From NCBI GenBank assembly GCA_963819075.1, contig CAWFUP010000002.1, positions 868,001 through 932,000 on the forward strand: 64,000 nucleotides of DNA, given 5' to 3'. Shown in pieces: positions 17,294 through 26,514 of this stretch (position 1 is its first letter; each line of letters begins with the position of its first letter). The notes beneath the pieces are model-generated. The model searched no databases, was not told the DNA's origin, and worked only from the letters and a program-made list of their open reading frames with translations. The stretch is from CAVQBJ01 sp963819075 (GTDB lineage Bacteria; Actinomycetota; Thermoleophilia; Solirubrobacterales; Solirubrobacteraceae). The translations under genes and the position numbers were made by a program.

Positions 17294-19312
17294 TCAGGTC
17301 TGCAGCAGGAAGTAGAAGGCGACGCCGGCGGCTCCGAGCACGAGCAGCGCGACGTAGTAGCGCAGGAAACCGTTCTGCAGCGTGCGCACCGCGGCGGAGC
17401 CGGCGCGCACGAGCCCGGTCGTGCCGCCAACGATCGCCCCGTCGACGACCACCCGCTCGAACGTCTGCTGGGCGAAGCGGCCGGTCCAGGCCGCCGGGCG
17501 CACGACGAGGATGTCGATCGCCTCGTCGAAGTACCACTTGTGGATGAGCAGCTCGTAGATCGCGTGGAAGCGGGCCTGGAAGCGCGCCGAGCTGCCGGGG
17601 TGCTTGATCCACACCTGGTAGGCGATGAAGATGCCGGTCAGGCCGATGACGGTGCTCAGAATGAGGCCGACGTCGAGGTTCGCCGTCTTGGTGTGGATCG
17701 CGTACAGGCGCGAGTCGGTGAAGCTCGGGGCGAGGAAGTTCTCGATCACCGACGTGACCCGCGGGATCTGCAGAAAGCCGGCCGCGATCGCCCCGACGGC
17801 GAGCAGGCTCATGGCGATCTTCATCGGGGCCTGCTGCTCGGCGATGACGTGGACCGGGCCGGGGAAGCCGACGTCGGTGTCCTCGACCTCACCGGTGGCC
17901 GGGTTGAACGGGTGCTCGGGGTGGTGCAGGTGGCCGTGCTCGAGCTCGACCGCCTCGGGGACCGGCGTGCCGTGGAAGGCGCGGAAGATCATCCGGAAGG
18001 TGTAGATGCCGGTGAACAGCGCGCCGGCGTAGGCGAGAACGTACAAACCCCAGTGCCAGCCGCCGCGCTCGCCCACCACGAGCAGGATGTCGTCCTTGGA
18101 GAAGAATCCCGACAGCGGCGGCACGGCCGACAGCGCGAGGCCGCCGATGAGGAAGCAGATGTAGGTGAACGGAAGCGCCTTGCGGAAGCCGCCCATCCTG
18201 TCGAGCGACTGCTCACCGCCCATCGCGCCGATGATCGAGCCGGCGGCCATGAACAGCAGCGCCTTGAAGAAGGCGTGCGTCATCAGGTGGAACATGCCGG
18301 CCGAGTACGCACCGACGCTGACGGCCATGATCATGTAGCCGATCTGCGACATCGTCGAGTAGGCGATCACGCGCTTGATGTCGACGACGGCGAGGCCGAT
18401 CGTGCCGGCCACGAACAGCGTGACCGCGCCGATCACCGCGCCGACGTCCTGCGCGGTGGGCGCGAGCTCGAACAGGGGATGCATGCGCGCGATCAGATAG
18501 ACGCCGGCCGTGACCATCGTGGCCGCGTGGATGAGCGCGCTGACCGGGGTCGGGCCCTCCATCGCGTCCGGGAGCCAGGTATGCAGCGGGATCTGCGCGG
18601 ATTTCGCGAACGCGCCGACGAGCAGCAGGATGCAGGCCGCGACGAGGTCGCCGTTGTTCGTCCCGGACCCGAACGCGCCGTGGTGGGCCGCGGCGAACGT
18701 CCCCAGGAAGCCGACCGTGTGCGTGTGGCGCAGGATGAAGAACGTCCCGAGCACGAGGCCGACGTCGCCCACGACGTTGATGACGAACGCCTTGATGCCC
18801 GCGCGGGTGGCCGTCGTGCGGCGGTACCAGAACGAGATCAGCAGGTACGAGGCCGCACCCACGAACGCCCACCCGACGATGAGGATCACGAAGTTGCCCG
18901 CCAGCACGAGCAGCAGCATCGAGAAGACGAAGAAGTTCAGGTACGCGAAGTAGCGGTTGAAGCCCCGGTCCTCCTGCATGTAGGAGATCGAGTACAGGTG
19001 GATGAGCGTCGACACGCCGCTGACGGTGCAGATCATGAACACCGACAGCGGGTCGACGAGGATCTGCATCCTCGCGTCGAGCCCGGCGACGACGGCGTAG
19101 TCCCACAGCGACGAGGACACCTGGCGGTGCGCCGACGTCAGGCCCTGCAGCTTGATGAGCGTGACCACCGAGGCGACGAAGCTGAGGAAGATCGCGGCGG
19201 TGGCGATCCAGCCGGCGGTGCGTCCCGGCCACACGCGGAAGCCGAGCGCGCACACGAGCGTGCCCACGAGCGGGAACAGCAGGACGAGCCAGGCGAAGGT
19301 CGAGGCGTTCAT
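17294..19312 (-). CDS. nuoL: NADH-quinone oxidoreductase subunit L
   Basis: 672 residues, about 16 membrane segments plus the long lateral helix region near the C-terminus. Motifs: SAQIPLHTWLPDAMEGPTPV, IKRVIAYSTMSQIGYM and the loop SGFFSKDDIL. It is the distal antiporter-like proton channel whose C-terminal helix runs along NuoM and NuoN. Start ATG 19312 lies 7 bases after the nuoK stop. Confidence 0.97.
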   Translation of the reverse strand: MNASTFAWLVLLFPLVGTLVCALGFRVWPGRTAGWIATAAIFLSFVASVVTLIKLQGLTSAHRQVSSSLWDYAVVAGLDARMQILVDPLSVFMICTVSGVSTLIHLYSISYMQEDRGFNRYFAYLNFFVFSMLLLVLAGNFVILIVGWAFVGAASYLLISFWYRRTTATRAGIKAFVINVVGDVGLVLGTFFILRHTHTVGFLGTFAAAHHGAFGSGTNNGDLVAACILLLVGAFAKSAQIPLHTWLPDAMEGPTPVSALIHAATMVTAGVYLIARMHPLFELAPTAQDVGAVIGAVTLFVAGTIGLAVVDIKRVIAYSTMSQIGYMIMAVSVGAYSAGMFHLMTHAFFKALLFMAAGSIIGAMGGEQSLDRMGGFRKALPFTYICFLIGGLALSAVPPLSGFFSKDDILLVVGERGGWHWGLYVLAYAGALFTGIYTFRMIFRAFHGTPVPEAVELEHGHLHHPEHPFNPATGEVEDTDVGFPGPVHVIAEQQAPMKIAMSLLAVGAIAAGFLQIPRVTSVIENFLAPSFTDSRLYAIHTKTANLDVGLILSTVIGLTGIFIAYQVWIKHPGSSARFQARFHAIYELLIHKWYFDEAIDILVVRPAAWTGRFAQQTFERVVVDGAIVGGTTGLVRAGSAAVRTLQNGFLRYYVALLVLGAAGVAFYFLLQT

Positions 19313-19319
19313 CGCGGCG

Positions 19320-19619
19320 CTACCCCTGCAGCTCGTGCATCTCGTCGACGTCGATCGCCAGGTTGCGGCGGAAGATGGCCACGACGAGGCCAAGGCCGAT
19401 CGACACCTCGCAGGCCGCGACGGTGATGACCACCAGGGCGAAGATCTGGCCGTCGCCGTCGCCCCACATGCGCGAGAAGGCGACGAGGGCGAGGTTGCCG
19501 GCGTTCAGCATCAGCTCGAGGCACAGGAGCACGACGAGCGGGTTACGCCGCGTCATCACGCCGACCGCGCCGAGCGTGAACACGATCGCCGAGACCGCGA
19601 GATACCAGCCGATCGTCAC
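19320..19619 (-). CDS. nuoK: NADH-quinone oxidoreductase subunit K
   Basis: 99 residues with three membrane helices. The conserved glutamates sit in LCLELMLNAGNL and VAACEVSIGLGL. GTG start at 19619 overlaps the nuoJ stop (GTGA). Part of the proton-translocating membrane arm. Confidence 0.96.
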   Translation of the reverse strand: MTIGWYLAVSAIVFTLGAVGVMTRRNPLVVLLCLELMLNAGNLALVAFSRMWGDGDGQIFALVVITVAACEVSIGLGLVVAIFRRNLAIDVDEMHELQG

Positions 19620-20335
19620 CAGCCACCTCCGGCCAGGGGTGAATCGCCGCTCGCCGCGGCCGGCTCAACCGCCACGGCCGGCTCCTCGCCGTTGGCCAGC
19701 TCGGCGGGCGCGTGCGCGGCCGCGAACGCGAGCGTGCCGACTCCCTCGGCGGTCGTGCCGGTGCCGACCGGGCGCGGCGTGGTGCTCAGCAGCCGCTCCT
19801 CCTCGTGCAGCTTCTCGGCGATGCCGCCGCGGCGCCGAGCCAGCACGACGGCCCCGACGGCCGCAACGAGCAGCAGGAACGAGGCGACCTCGAACGTGAG
19901 CAGGAAGCGGGTCAGCAACAGGTTGCCGATGTAGCGCGGCGTGCCGAAGCCGGGGATGTAGGGCGAGCCCTTCGTGTCGATGCCGCTCAGGCCGGTGCCG
20001 AGCATCGCGATGAACAGCTCGATGAGCAGCAGCGCGCCAAACACCGTCGAGGCCAGGCGCAGGCCGGAGCCGAGGGGGCGCCGCGTCGACGCCAGCGCGG
20101 CGTCCTCGCCGACATAGGCGACGACGAACACGTACAGCACCATCACCGCGCCGGCGTACACGACGACCTGTCCGGCGGCGAGAAACTCGGCGCGCAGGAG
20201 CAGGAACAGCACGGCGAGGAACAGCAGGTGCACGACGAGCGACAGGACGGCCAGGAACGGGTCGCGCAGGGTGACGACCCCGACGGCGCCCGCGATCGTG
20301 CCGATCGCTCCGATGAAGAACAGGACGGCGGACAC
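19616..20335 (-). CDS. nuoJ: NADH-quinone oxidoreductase subunit J
   Basis: 239 residues; five N-terminal membrane helices with the VVVYAGAVMVLYVFVVAYVG helix-3 motif that changes conformation during turnover. The last 70 residues are hydrophilic and Ala/Glu-rich, longer than in E. coli NuoJ and typical of actinobacterial forms. GTG start at 20335, 9 bases after the nuoI stop. Confidence 0.95.
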   Translation of the reverse strand: MSAVLFFIGAIGTIAGAVGVVTLRDPFLAVLSLVVHLLFLAVLFLLLRAEFLAAGQVVVYAGAVMVLYVFVVAYVGEDAALASTRRPLGSGLRLASTVFGALLLIELFIAMLGTGLSGIDTKGSPYIPGFGTPRYIGNLLLTRFLLTFEVASFLLLVAAVGAVVLARRRGGIAEKLHEEERLLSTTPRPVGTGTTAEGVGTLAFAAAHAPAELANGEEPAVAVEPAAASGDSPLAGGGW

Positions 20336-20344
20336 GGCGGGAAG

Positions 20345-20911
20345 CTACTCGCCTTCGGCCCGCAGGGGCGTGCGCTCGAGGGGCTCGGCCAGCAGCATCT
20401 CCTTCGTGAAGATGAGGTCGGTGCGGCTGAAGTCCGACATCTCGTAGTCGTGGCCCATCGTGATGGCGTCGAACGGGCACGCGACCTCGCAGTAGCCGCA
20501 GAAGATGCAGCGGCTCAGGTTGATCTCGTACACGGCCGCGTAGCGCTCGCCGGCCGACACGCGGTGCTCGGGCGTGTTCTCGGCCGCGACGACGCGGATG
20601 CAGTCGGCCGGGCAGGCGGCGGCGCACAGCGAGCATCCGACGCACTTCTCCAGGCCGGTGTCCTCGAAGCGGTGCAGCTTGTGGCGTCCGCGGAAGCGCG
20701 GGTAGACCGGGACCTTGTGCTCGGGGTAGCTGATCGTCGTCGGGCCCTCGACGACGCGCGCGAACGTCGTCTTCATCCCGCGCATCGTCTCGCCGAAGGC
20801 GCGGTAGGTGCTCGCCGCCGCGCCCCGCCGCGGCACTCTCGTCACCTCGACGACGTCCTCGCCGGGGCTCCAGATCGGGAGGTCCGCGGGTGTGGGCGTG
20901 CCGTCGCTCAT
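20345..20911 (-). CDS. nuoI: NADH-quinone oxidoreductase subunit I (2 x 4Fe-4S)
   Basis: 188 residues. Two ferredoxin-type cluster motifs: Cys90, 93, 96, 100 in CVGCSLCAAACP and Cys135, 138, 141, 145 in CIFCGYCEVACP, binding clusters N6a and N6b that carry electrons to N2. The ATG at 20911 overlaps the nuoH stop by four bases. An upstream open extension in the same frame is nuoH shadow. Confidence 0.97.
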   Translation of the reverse strand: MSDGTPTPADLPIWSPGEDVVEVTRVPRRGAAASTYRAFGETMRGMKTTFARVVEGPTTISYPEHKVPVYPRFRGRHKLHRFEDTGLEKCVGCSLCAAACPADCIRVVAAENTPEHRVSAGERYAAVYEINLSRCIFCGYCEVACPFDAITMGHDYEMSDFSRTDLIFTKEMLLAEPLERTPLRAEGE

Positions 20912-21945
20912 GGTCCGCTGTGAACGGCGACGACGACGATCGCCGTGACGAGGGTGTTCAGGGTGGCGAGCGGAAGCAGGACCTTCCACCCGAAGCTCAT
21001 CAGCTGGTCGTAGCGCGGGCGCGGCAGCGTCGCGCGGATCCAGATGAAGAACGTGATGAACAGGAAGATCTTGACGAGCACCACGATCGGGTCGATCCAG
21101 CCCGGCACGGTCCATCCGAATGGCAGCAGCCAGCCGCCGAAGTAGATGGTCACGGCGATGCCGGCGACGACGATCATGTTCAGGTACTCGGCGAACAGGA
21201 ACGCGACGAACCGCGTGCCGCCGTACTCGGTGAAGTAGCCGCCGACGATCTCGCCGTCGGCCTCGACGAGGTCGAACGGCGAGCGGTTGGTCTCGGCGAA
21301 GCCGGCCACGAGGAAGATGAGGAAGCCGACGAACTGCGGGATGAAGAACCACATCCCCTCCTGGGCGTGCACGATCTCGGTGAGCGACAGCGTCTGCGCG
21401 GTCATGAGGACGCCGACGAGCGCCAGCCCCTGCGCGACCTCGTAGGAGATGAGCTGCGCGGCGCCGCGCATCGCGCCGAGCAGCGAGTACTTCGAGCCCG
21501 AGGACCAGCCGCCGAGCATGATCCCGTAGAAGGCGATCGCGCCGAACGCGAACACGTACAGGGGCCCGACACTCGGGTCGATTCCGTAGAGCCCGACCGG
21601 CGTTCCGAAGATGTCCTGGACGTCCCCGAACGGCACGAGCGCGAGGGCCGCGGTGGCCGTGAAGATCGAGATGACCGGCGCCAGGGCGAACAGCATCGGC
21701 ATCGAGGTGCGCGGATTGAACGGCTCCTTGGTGGCGAACTTGACGATCTCGGCGAGCGGCTGCATCAGCCCGAACGGCCCGACGCGCTGCGGTCCGTAGC
21801 GGTTCTGGAAGCGCCCGAGCAGCTTGCGCTCGTAGACGATCAGGATCGGGAGGATGCCGAGGATGACCCCGAAGATCACGAGCGCCTTGATGATCTGGAT
21901 CCACCACGGCTCGTAGTAGCCCACGACTGCGTAGGGGGAGCTCAC
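20908..21945 (-). CDS. nuoH: NADH-quinone oxidoreductase subunit H
   Basis: 345 residues with eight or nine membrane helices; contacts the quinone cavity. Motifs: ERKLLGRFQNRYGPQRVGP near the N-terminus and AETNRSPFDLVEADGEIVGG, the conserved acidic loop. GTG start at 21945 overlaps the nuoG stop. Confidence 0.97.
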   Translation of the reverse strand: MSSPYAVVGYYEPWWIQIIKALVIFGVILGILPILIVYERKLLGRFQNRYGPQRVGPFGLMQPLAEIVKFATKEPFNPRTSMPMLFALAPVISIFTATAALALVPFGDVQDIFGTPVGLYGIDPSVGPLYVFAFGAIAFYGIMLGGWSSGSKYSLLGAMRGAAQLISYEVAQGLALVGVLMTAQTLSLTEIVHAQEGMWFFIPQFVGFLIFLVAGFAETNRSPFDLVEADGEIVGGYFTEYGGTRFVAFLFAEYLNMIVVAGIAVTIYFGGWLLPFGWTVPGWIDPIVVLVKIFLFITFFIWIRATLPRPRYDQLMSFGWKVLLPLATLNTLVTAIVVVAVHSGP

Positions 21946-24536
21946 TGCTCTTCCGGCTCCAGGTACTCACCGGGGACGATGTCCCCGGCGTCGGGCTCGT
22001 CCTCGAGCGCGCCGACGGCAGCGAGCACCGGCTGGGGCTCGACGTAGGGACGCACCTCGACGGCGATCGGCCCGCCGCCATTGGTCAGCGCGTTGGCGGC
22101 CTGCGCGGGGATTCCCTCACCGAGGAACACCGCGCCGGCCGGGACGCTCGCGCGCAGCGCGACGGTGGCCCGCACGCTGTCCGGCAACGCGAACGCCAGC
22201 GCGTCGGCCCCGGTCTCCGCGGCGGCCTCGGCGAAGCGCCCGGCGCGGGCGACCTCGACCTCCTCGCCCTCGCGCAGCCCGAGGCGCTCGGCGTCGGCCG
22301 GGGCGATCTCCAGGAGCTGGCGCGGGTGCAGGAAGGCAAGGGCGGGCGAGGCCTGCACCTGCGGAGCGGCCCACACCGAGCGGTAGGTGCCGAGCCGCAG
22401 ACCCGCGCCGGCGACGGCCGGTGCGCCCTCGGCGGGCGGGAGCGAGACCGTGGGCCAATTCGCCGCCGCCTCGCGCTCCTGCCAGCGCACGCCGTGGCCG
22501 GCCAGCTCCTCGAGCGTCAGCCCCGCGTAGAAGGGGACGGCCTCGGCGAGCTGGGCGCTGGCCATCGGTCCGCTGCGCACGCCGAGGTCGAGTCCGACGC
22601 GCTGCGCGAGGTCAGCGATGACGCTCCATTCCGAACGGACGTCGCCGACCCTCGCGATCGCCGGGCGCAGGCGCTGCACGCGCCCGTCCGGGTGCGTGAC
22701 CGTGCCCTCCTTCTCGGCGTACGTCTCGGCCGGGAAGACGACCGTGGCGTGCTCGCGGACCGCGTCGGTCAGGAACTCGGCGTGGGCGATCACCGTGCTC
22801 GCCCGATCGAGCGCGTGCTCCCACAGCGGCCGGTCGGGCAGCGACAGGAGCGGATCGACGTGCATCAGGTAGAGCGCCGCGAGCTCGCCGTCGGCGGCCG
22901 CCTGCGCGATCGCGTGGGCGCCGCGGCCCGGTGTGGCCTCGCCGAAGCCCGGTCCGACGCCGGCGGCGAACCCCGCCTCTAGCAGCCCGCGGCCGTTGGC
23001 CTGGGCCGGGATCCCGAGCAGCCCGGCGCCGTCGCGCGCGCGCACGTGACAGCCGCCGGCGATCTTCAGCAGCGCCTGCGCGGCGGTGGCACCGCCGTCG
23101 CGCAGCAGCCGCTCGCCCCAGACGATGACGACGTCCTCGCCGCCGGTGCGCAGCAGCGCGGCGAGCGAACGGATCGATGCGGCGTCGGGGTGGGCGAGCT
23201 CCCCGCCGTACAGCGCCGTGGCGAGCGCGTCGAGGAAGGCGAGCTCCTCGCCGGGCGCGTAGCGCAGGGCCAGCGCGGCATTCCCGTCGAGGGAGGACGG
23301 ACGCGCCGTCGCCACCGCGAGCTTGACGTGGTTGCGGCGCACGCCCTTGCGGATGCGCAGATCGAGGATCGGCGCGTCGTCGACGGGCTCGGTGCCGAGC
23401 ACGAGCACGGTGTGGGCGAACTCGAGGTCGGGGACGGTGGCGGCGAGCTCGGGGTCGAGCAGGGCCTGCAGCGCGCGCGGCTCGATCCCGCCCGTCGCAT
23501 CGAGGTCGGGAGAGTTCAGGCCCTCGCGCAGCAGGCGCGACAGCAGCAGCCCCTCCTCGTTGCTCGCGCCCCCGCCGGCCAACGCGCCGACACGCCCGTG
23601 CGCTCGGCGTAGGCCAGCGGCCGCCTCCTCGAGCGCACGCTCCCAGGACACCGGGCGCAGCTCGCCGCCGTCGCGCAGCAGCGGCGTCGTGATGCGCTCG
23701 TCGACGTGGATCGCCTGGTAGGCGAAGCGGCCCTTGTCGCACAGCCAGCCGTCGTCGACGCCGTCGTGGTCGCGGGCGAGCACGCGCAGCACGCGCTCGT
23801 CGCGCACCGTAAAGGTGACGTTGCACTGCGCCGGGCACAGCGTGCACACCGAGCCGGCGCCCTCGATGTCCCACGGGCGGGCGCGGAAGCGGTAGGGGCG
23901 TGAGGTGAGCGCGCCGACCGGGCACAGCTCGATGATGTTCCCGCTGAACGGCGCGACGTAGGGATGCCCGTCGAACGTCGCCACGTAGGAGTGTGCGCCG
24001 CGCTCGAGCAGCACGAGCTGGTAGTCCTCGGAGACCTCCTGCGAGAAGCGCACGCAGCGGTAGCAGAGGATGCAGCGCTCGCGATCGATGGCGACGAGCG
24101 GCGAGAGCTCGAGCGGCTTGCGGAAGTGGCGCTTGGGTTCGATGTAGCGCGAGATGCCCCCGCCCCAGCCGAAGGTGATGTCCTGCAGCGGGCACTCGCC
24201 ACCCTTGTCGCATACCGGGCAGTCGAGCGGGTGGTTGATGAGCAGGAACTCGACGACCGCCTGCTGGGCGGTGCGCACGCGCTCGGTCTGGGTGTGCACG
24301 ACCATCCCGTCCTTGACCGGCGTTGCGCAGCCGGCCTGCAGCTTGGGGATGCCCTCGATCTCCACCAGGCACATGCGGCAGGCGCCGACGGGCTTGCCGA
24401 GCTTCGGTTCGTAGCAGAAGACGGGGATCTCGACGTCGCCGTGCTTCGCGGCGTCGACGAGCATCGCGTTCTCGGGCGCCCGTGCCTCGCGACCGTCGAT
24501 CGTGAAGGTGATCAGGCGTTCCTCGGGCCGCGGCAT
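21942..24536 (-). CDS. nuoG: NADH-quinone oxidoreductase subunit G
   Basis: 864 residues. The N-terminal 2Fe-2S domain has Cys41, Cys53, Cys56 and Cys70. The His-ligated cluster N5 is formed by His102, Cys106, Cys109 and Cys115 in HPLDCPVCDKGGEC. A 4Fe-4S set follows at Cys155, 158, 161 and 205. A further set CTLCPAQC (231-238) with a later Cys in WLCDKGRF matches the extra N7 cluster kept by some bacteria. The remainder is a molybdopterin-oxidoreductase-like domain without cofactor evidence, as usual for NuoG. ATG at 24536 shares one base with the nuoF stop. Confidence 0.96.
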   Translation of the reverse strand: MPRPEERLITFTIDGREARAPENAMLVDAAKHGDVEIPVFCYEPKLGKPVGACRMCLVEIEGIPKLQAGCATPVKDGMVVHTQTERVRTAQQAVVEFLLINHPLDCPVCDKGGECPLQDITFGWGGGISRYIEPKRHFRKPLELSPLVAIDRERCILCYRCVRFSQEVSEDYQLVLLERGAHSYVATFDGHPYVAPFSGNIIELCPVGALTSRPYRFRARPWDIEGAGSVCTLCPAQCNVTFTVRDERVLRVLARDHDGVDDGWLCDKGRFAYQAIHVDERITTPLLRDGGELRPVSWERALEEAAAGLRRAHGRVGALAGGGASNEEGLLLSRLLREGLNSPDLDATGGIEPRALQALLDPELAATVPDLEFAHTVLVLGTEPVDDAPILDLRIRKGVRRNHVKLAVATARPSSLDGNAALALRYAPGEELAFLDALATALYGGELAHPDAASIRSLAALLRTGGEDVVIVWGERLLRDGGATAAQALLKIAGGCHVRARDGAGLLGIPAQANGRGLLEAGFAAGVGPGFGEATPGRGAHAIAQAAADGELAALYLMHVDPLLSLPDRPLWEHALDRASTVIAHAEFLTDAVREHATVVFPAETYAEKEGTVTHPDGRVQRLRPAIARVGDVRSEWSVIADLAQRVGLDLGVRSGPMASAQLAEAVPFYAGLTLEELAGHGVRWQEREAAANWPTVSLPPAEGAPAVAGAGLRLGTYRSVWAAPQVQASPALAFLHPRQLLEIAPADAERLGLREGEEVEVARAGRFAEAAAETGADALAFALPDSVRATVALRASVPAGAVFLGEGIPAQAANALTNGGGPIAVEVRPYVEPQPVLAAVGALEDEPDAGDIVPGEYLEPEEQ

Positions 24537-25843
24537 CAGTGCGCTCCTCCGGCGGCGACCAGGCCCGCGTCCACCGGTGCGCCGAGGCCGTTGTGCGCCC
24601 GCGCCGCCTCGATCGTCGCCTCGAACTCGTCGCGGAACTTGGCGATCATCGAGCCGATCGGCATGGCCATCGCGTCGCCGAGCACGCATAGGCAGTTGCC
24701 AAGGATGTGCTCCTGCACGGAGGCCATGATCTCGATGTCCATCGGCGTGGCCTCGCCGGCGCCGATGCGCTCGAGCATGCTCACCGTCCAATTGGTGCCC
24801 TCGCGGCAGGGCGAGCACTTGCCGCAGGACTCGTGACGGTAGAACTTGGCCACCTTCAGCGCCACGTCGAGGATCGGCGTCGTGTCGTCGACGACGATGA
24901 TCGCGCCCGAGCCGAGCATCGAGCCCGCCTTGGCCATCGTGTCGAAGTCGTAGGGCAGATCGAGGTCGTCGGCGGTGAGCACCGGCGAGGACGAGCCGCC
25001 GGGGAACCAGCACTTCACCGAGCGCCCCTCGGGCGGCCCGCCGGCGAGGCCGTAGACGATCTCGCGCGAGGGCGTGCCGAGCACGATCTCGTAGTTGCCC
25101 GGGCGCTGCACGTGCCCGGAGACGCTGACCAGCTTGGTGCCGGTCGACGTCTCGACGCCGAGCTTGGCGTACTCGTCGCCGCCGAGGCGGATGATCGACG
25201 GCACGGTGGCCAGCGTCTCGACGTTGTTGATGAGCGTCGGTCCCTGGTACAGGCCCTGGTTGGCCGGGAACGGCGGCTTCAGGCGCGGGTTGCCGCGCTT
25301 GCCCTCCAGCGAGTCGAGCAGCCCGGTCTCCTCGCCGCAGATGTAGGCGCCGGCGCCGCGATGCACCCACAACGACAGCGACAGGTCCGAGCCGAGGATC
25401 CGCTCGCCGATGTAGCCGGCGGCCCGCGCCTGGGCCAGCGCGGCCTCGAGGCGGTCGGCCTGGAGCGCGTACTCCCCGCGGATGTAGACGAAGGCGCGGG
25501 TGATGCCGGCGGCGTACGCGGCGATGATGATCCCCTCGATGAGCAGGTGGGGATTCTTCTGCATGATCTCGCGATCCTTGAAGGTCCCGGGCTCGGACTC
25601 GTCGGCGTTGCAGACGAGGTACTTGTCCATCGAGCCCTTGGGCAGGAACGAGGCCTTCGTGCCCATCGCGAACCCGGCGCCGCCGCGACCGCGCACTTTC
25701 GACGCCTTCAGCTCCTCGAGCACGGCCTCGGGCGCCATCGACAGCGCACGGCGCAACGACTGGTAGCCGTCGCGCCGCTCGTAGACCGCGAGCGTGTCGA
25801 GGCCCGGCTCGTCGATGTCCTTGAACAAAAGGTGAGTCGACAC
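24536..25843 (-). CDS. nuoF: NADH-quinone oxidoreductase subunit F (NADH/FMN binding)
   Basis: 435 residues. The NADH/FMN-binding loop is GRGGAGFAMGTK at 52-63, and the N3 4Fe-4S cluster is ESCGKCSPCREGT with a distal Cys in LCVLGDAMA. This is the entry point for electrons from NADH. GTG start at 25843, two bases after the nuoE stop. Confidence 0.97.
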   Translation of the reverse strand: MSTHLLFKDIDEPGLDTLAVYERRDGYQSLRRALSMAPEAVLEELKASKVRGRGGAGFAMGTKASFLPKGSMDKYLVCNADESEPGTFKDREIMQKNPHLLIEGIIIAAYAAGITRAFVYIRGEYALQADRLEAALAQARAAGYIGERILGSDLSLSLWVHRGAGAYICGEETGLLDSLEGKRGNPRLKPPFPANQGLYQGPTLINNVETLATVPSIIRLGGDEYAKLGVETSTGTKLVSVSGHVQRPGNYEIVLGTPSREIVYGLAGGPPEGRSVKCWFPGGSSSPVLTADDLDLPYDFDTMAKAGSMLGSGAIIVVDDTTPILDVALKVAKFYRHESCGKCSPCREGTNWTVSMLERIGAGEATPMDIEIMASVQEHILGNCLCVLGDAMAMPIGSMIAKFRDEFEATIEAARAHNGLGAPVDAGLVAAGGAH

Positions 25844-25845
25844 GT

Positions 25846-26514
25846 CTAGATGCCCGTCTGCGGTGACGGCCGCGGGAAGTCCTGCGAGTTGGCCTGGGGG
25901 TCGGCGACCTTGCGCGTGGCGAGCTGCTTGTCGGGCAGCACCGGTCGCCCGGCGCGCACATCGTCGAGCAGCGTGGGGATGTCCTCGATCTCGAGTGGTC
26001 CGACGTAGACGCCGTCAACCGAGGCCATCGGCGCGATGTCGCAGGCGCCGAGGCACTCGAACGCGCGTACGTTGAAGTCCGGGTCCTCGCCGGCCGCCTC
26101 GAGGAAGGCAGCGAACAGGTCGTCGGCGCCACGCAGCGAGCAGGAGATGTTCGTACACACGTACACGCGATGGCGCCCGACGGGCGTCGTGTCGAACATG
26201 TCGTAGAACGTCGCCACCGAGTCGAGGTAGGCCGGCGTGACGCGCATCACGCATGCGACCTGATCGATCGCCTCGGGCGAGCACCAGCCGTGCAGGCGCT
26301 GGGCGGCGGCGAGCGCCGGCAGCGCGGCCGAGCGGCGCTCGGGATAGCGGGCCATGTAGGACTCGATCTCGGCGCGTAGCGGCTCGGGTACCGCGACGAC
26401 CGCCGGATCGGGGACGCTGGCCGGGTCCTTCTCGAGGTCGGCCGCCTCGTCCCAGCCGGGCACGCGCGATCCGGCGGCGAAGCGCCGCACGCGGTCGAGG
26501 TCGGGGGAGCTCAT
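25846..26514 (-). CDS. nuoE: NADH-quinone oxidoreductase subunit E (2Fe-2S)
   Basis: 222 residues, thioredoxin-like 2Fe-2S protein. Ligands Cys120 and Cys125 (CTNISC) and Cys154 and Cys158 (CLGAC) bind cluster N1a. It has an N-terminal extension of about 40 residues and a C-terminal tail of about 30 residues beyond the E. coli length. ATG at 26514 overlaps the nuoD stop (ATGA). Confidence 0.96.
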   Translation of the reverse strand: MSSPDLDRVRRFAAGSRVPGWDEAADLEKDPASVPDPAVVAVPEPLRAEIESYMARYPERRSAALPALAAAQRLHGWCSPEAIDQVACVMRVTPAYLDSVATFYDMFDTTPVGRHRVYVCTNISCSLRGADDLFAAFLEAAGEDPDFNVRAFECLGACDIAPMASVDGVYVGPLEIEDIPTLLDDVRAGRPVLPDKQLATRKVADPQANSQDFPRPSPQTGI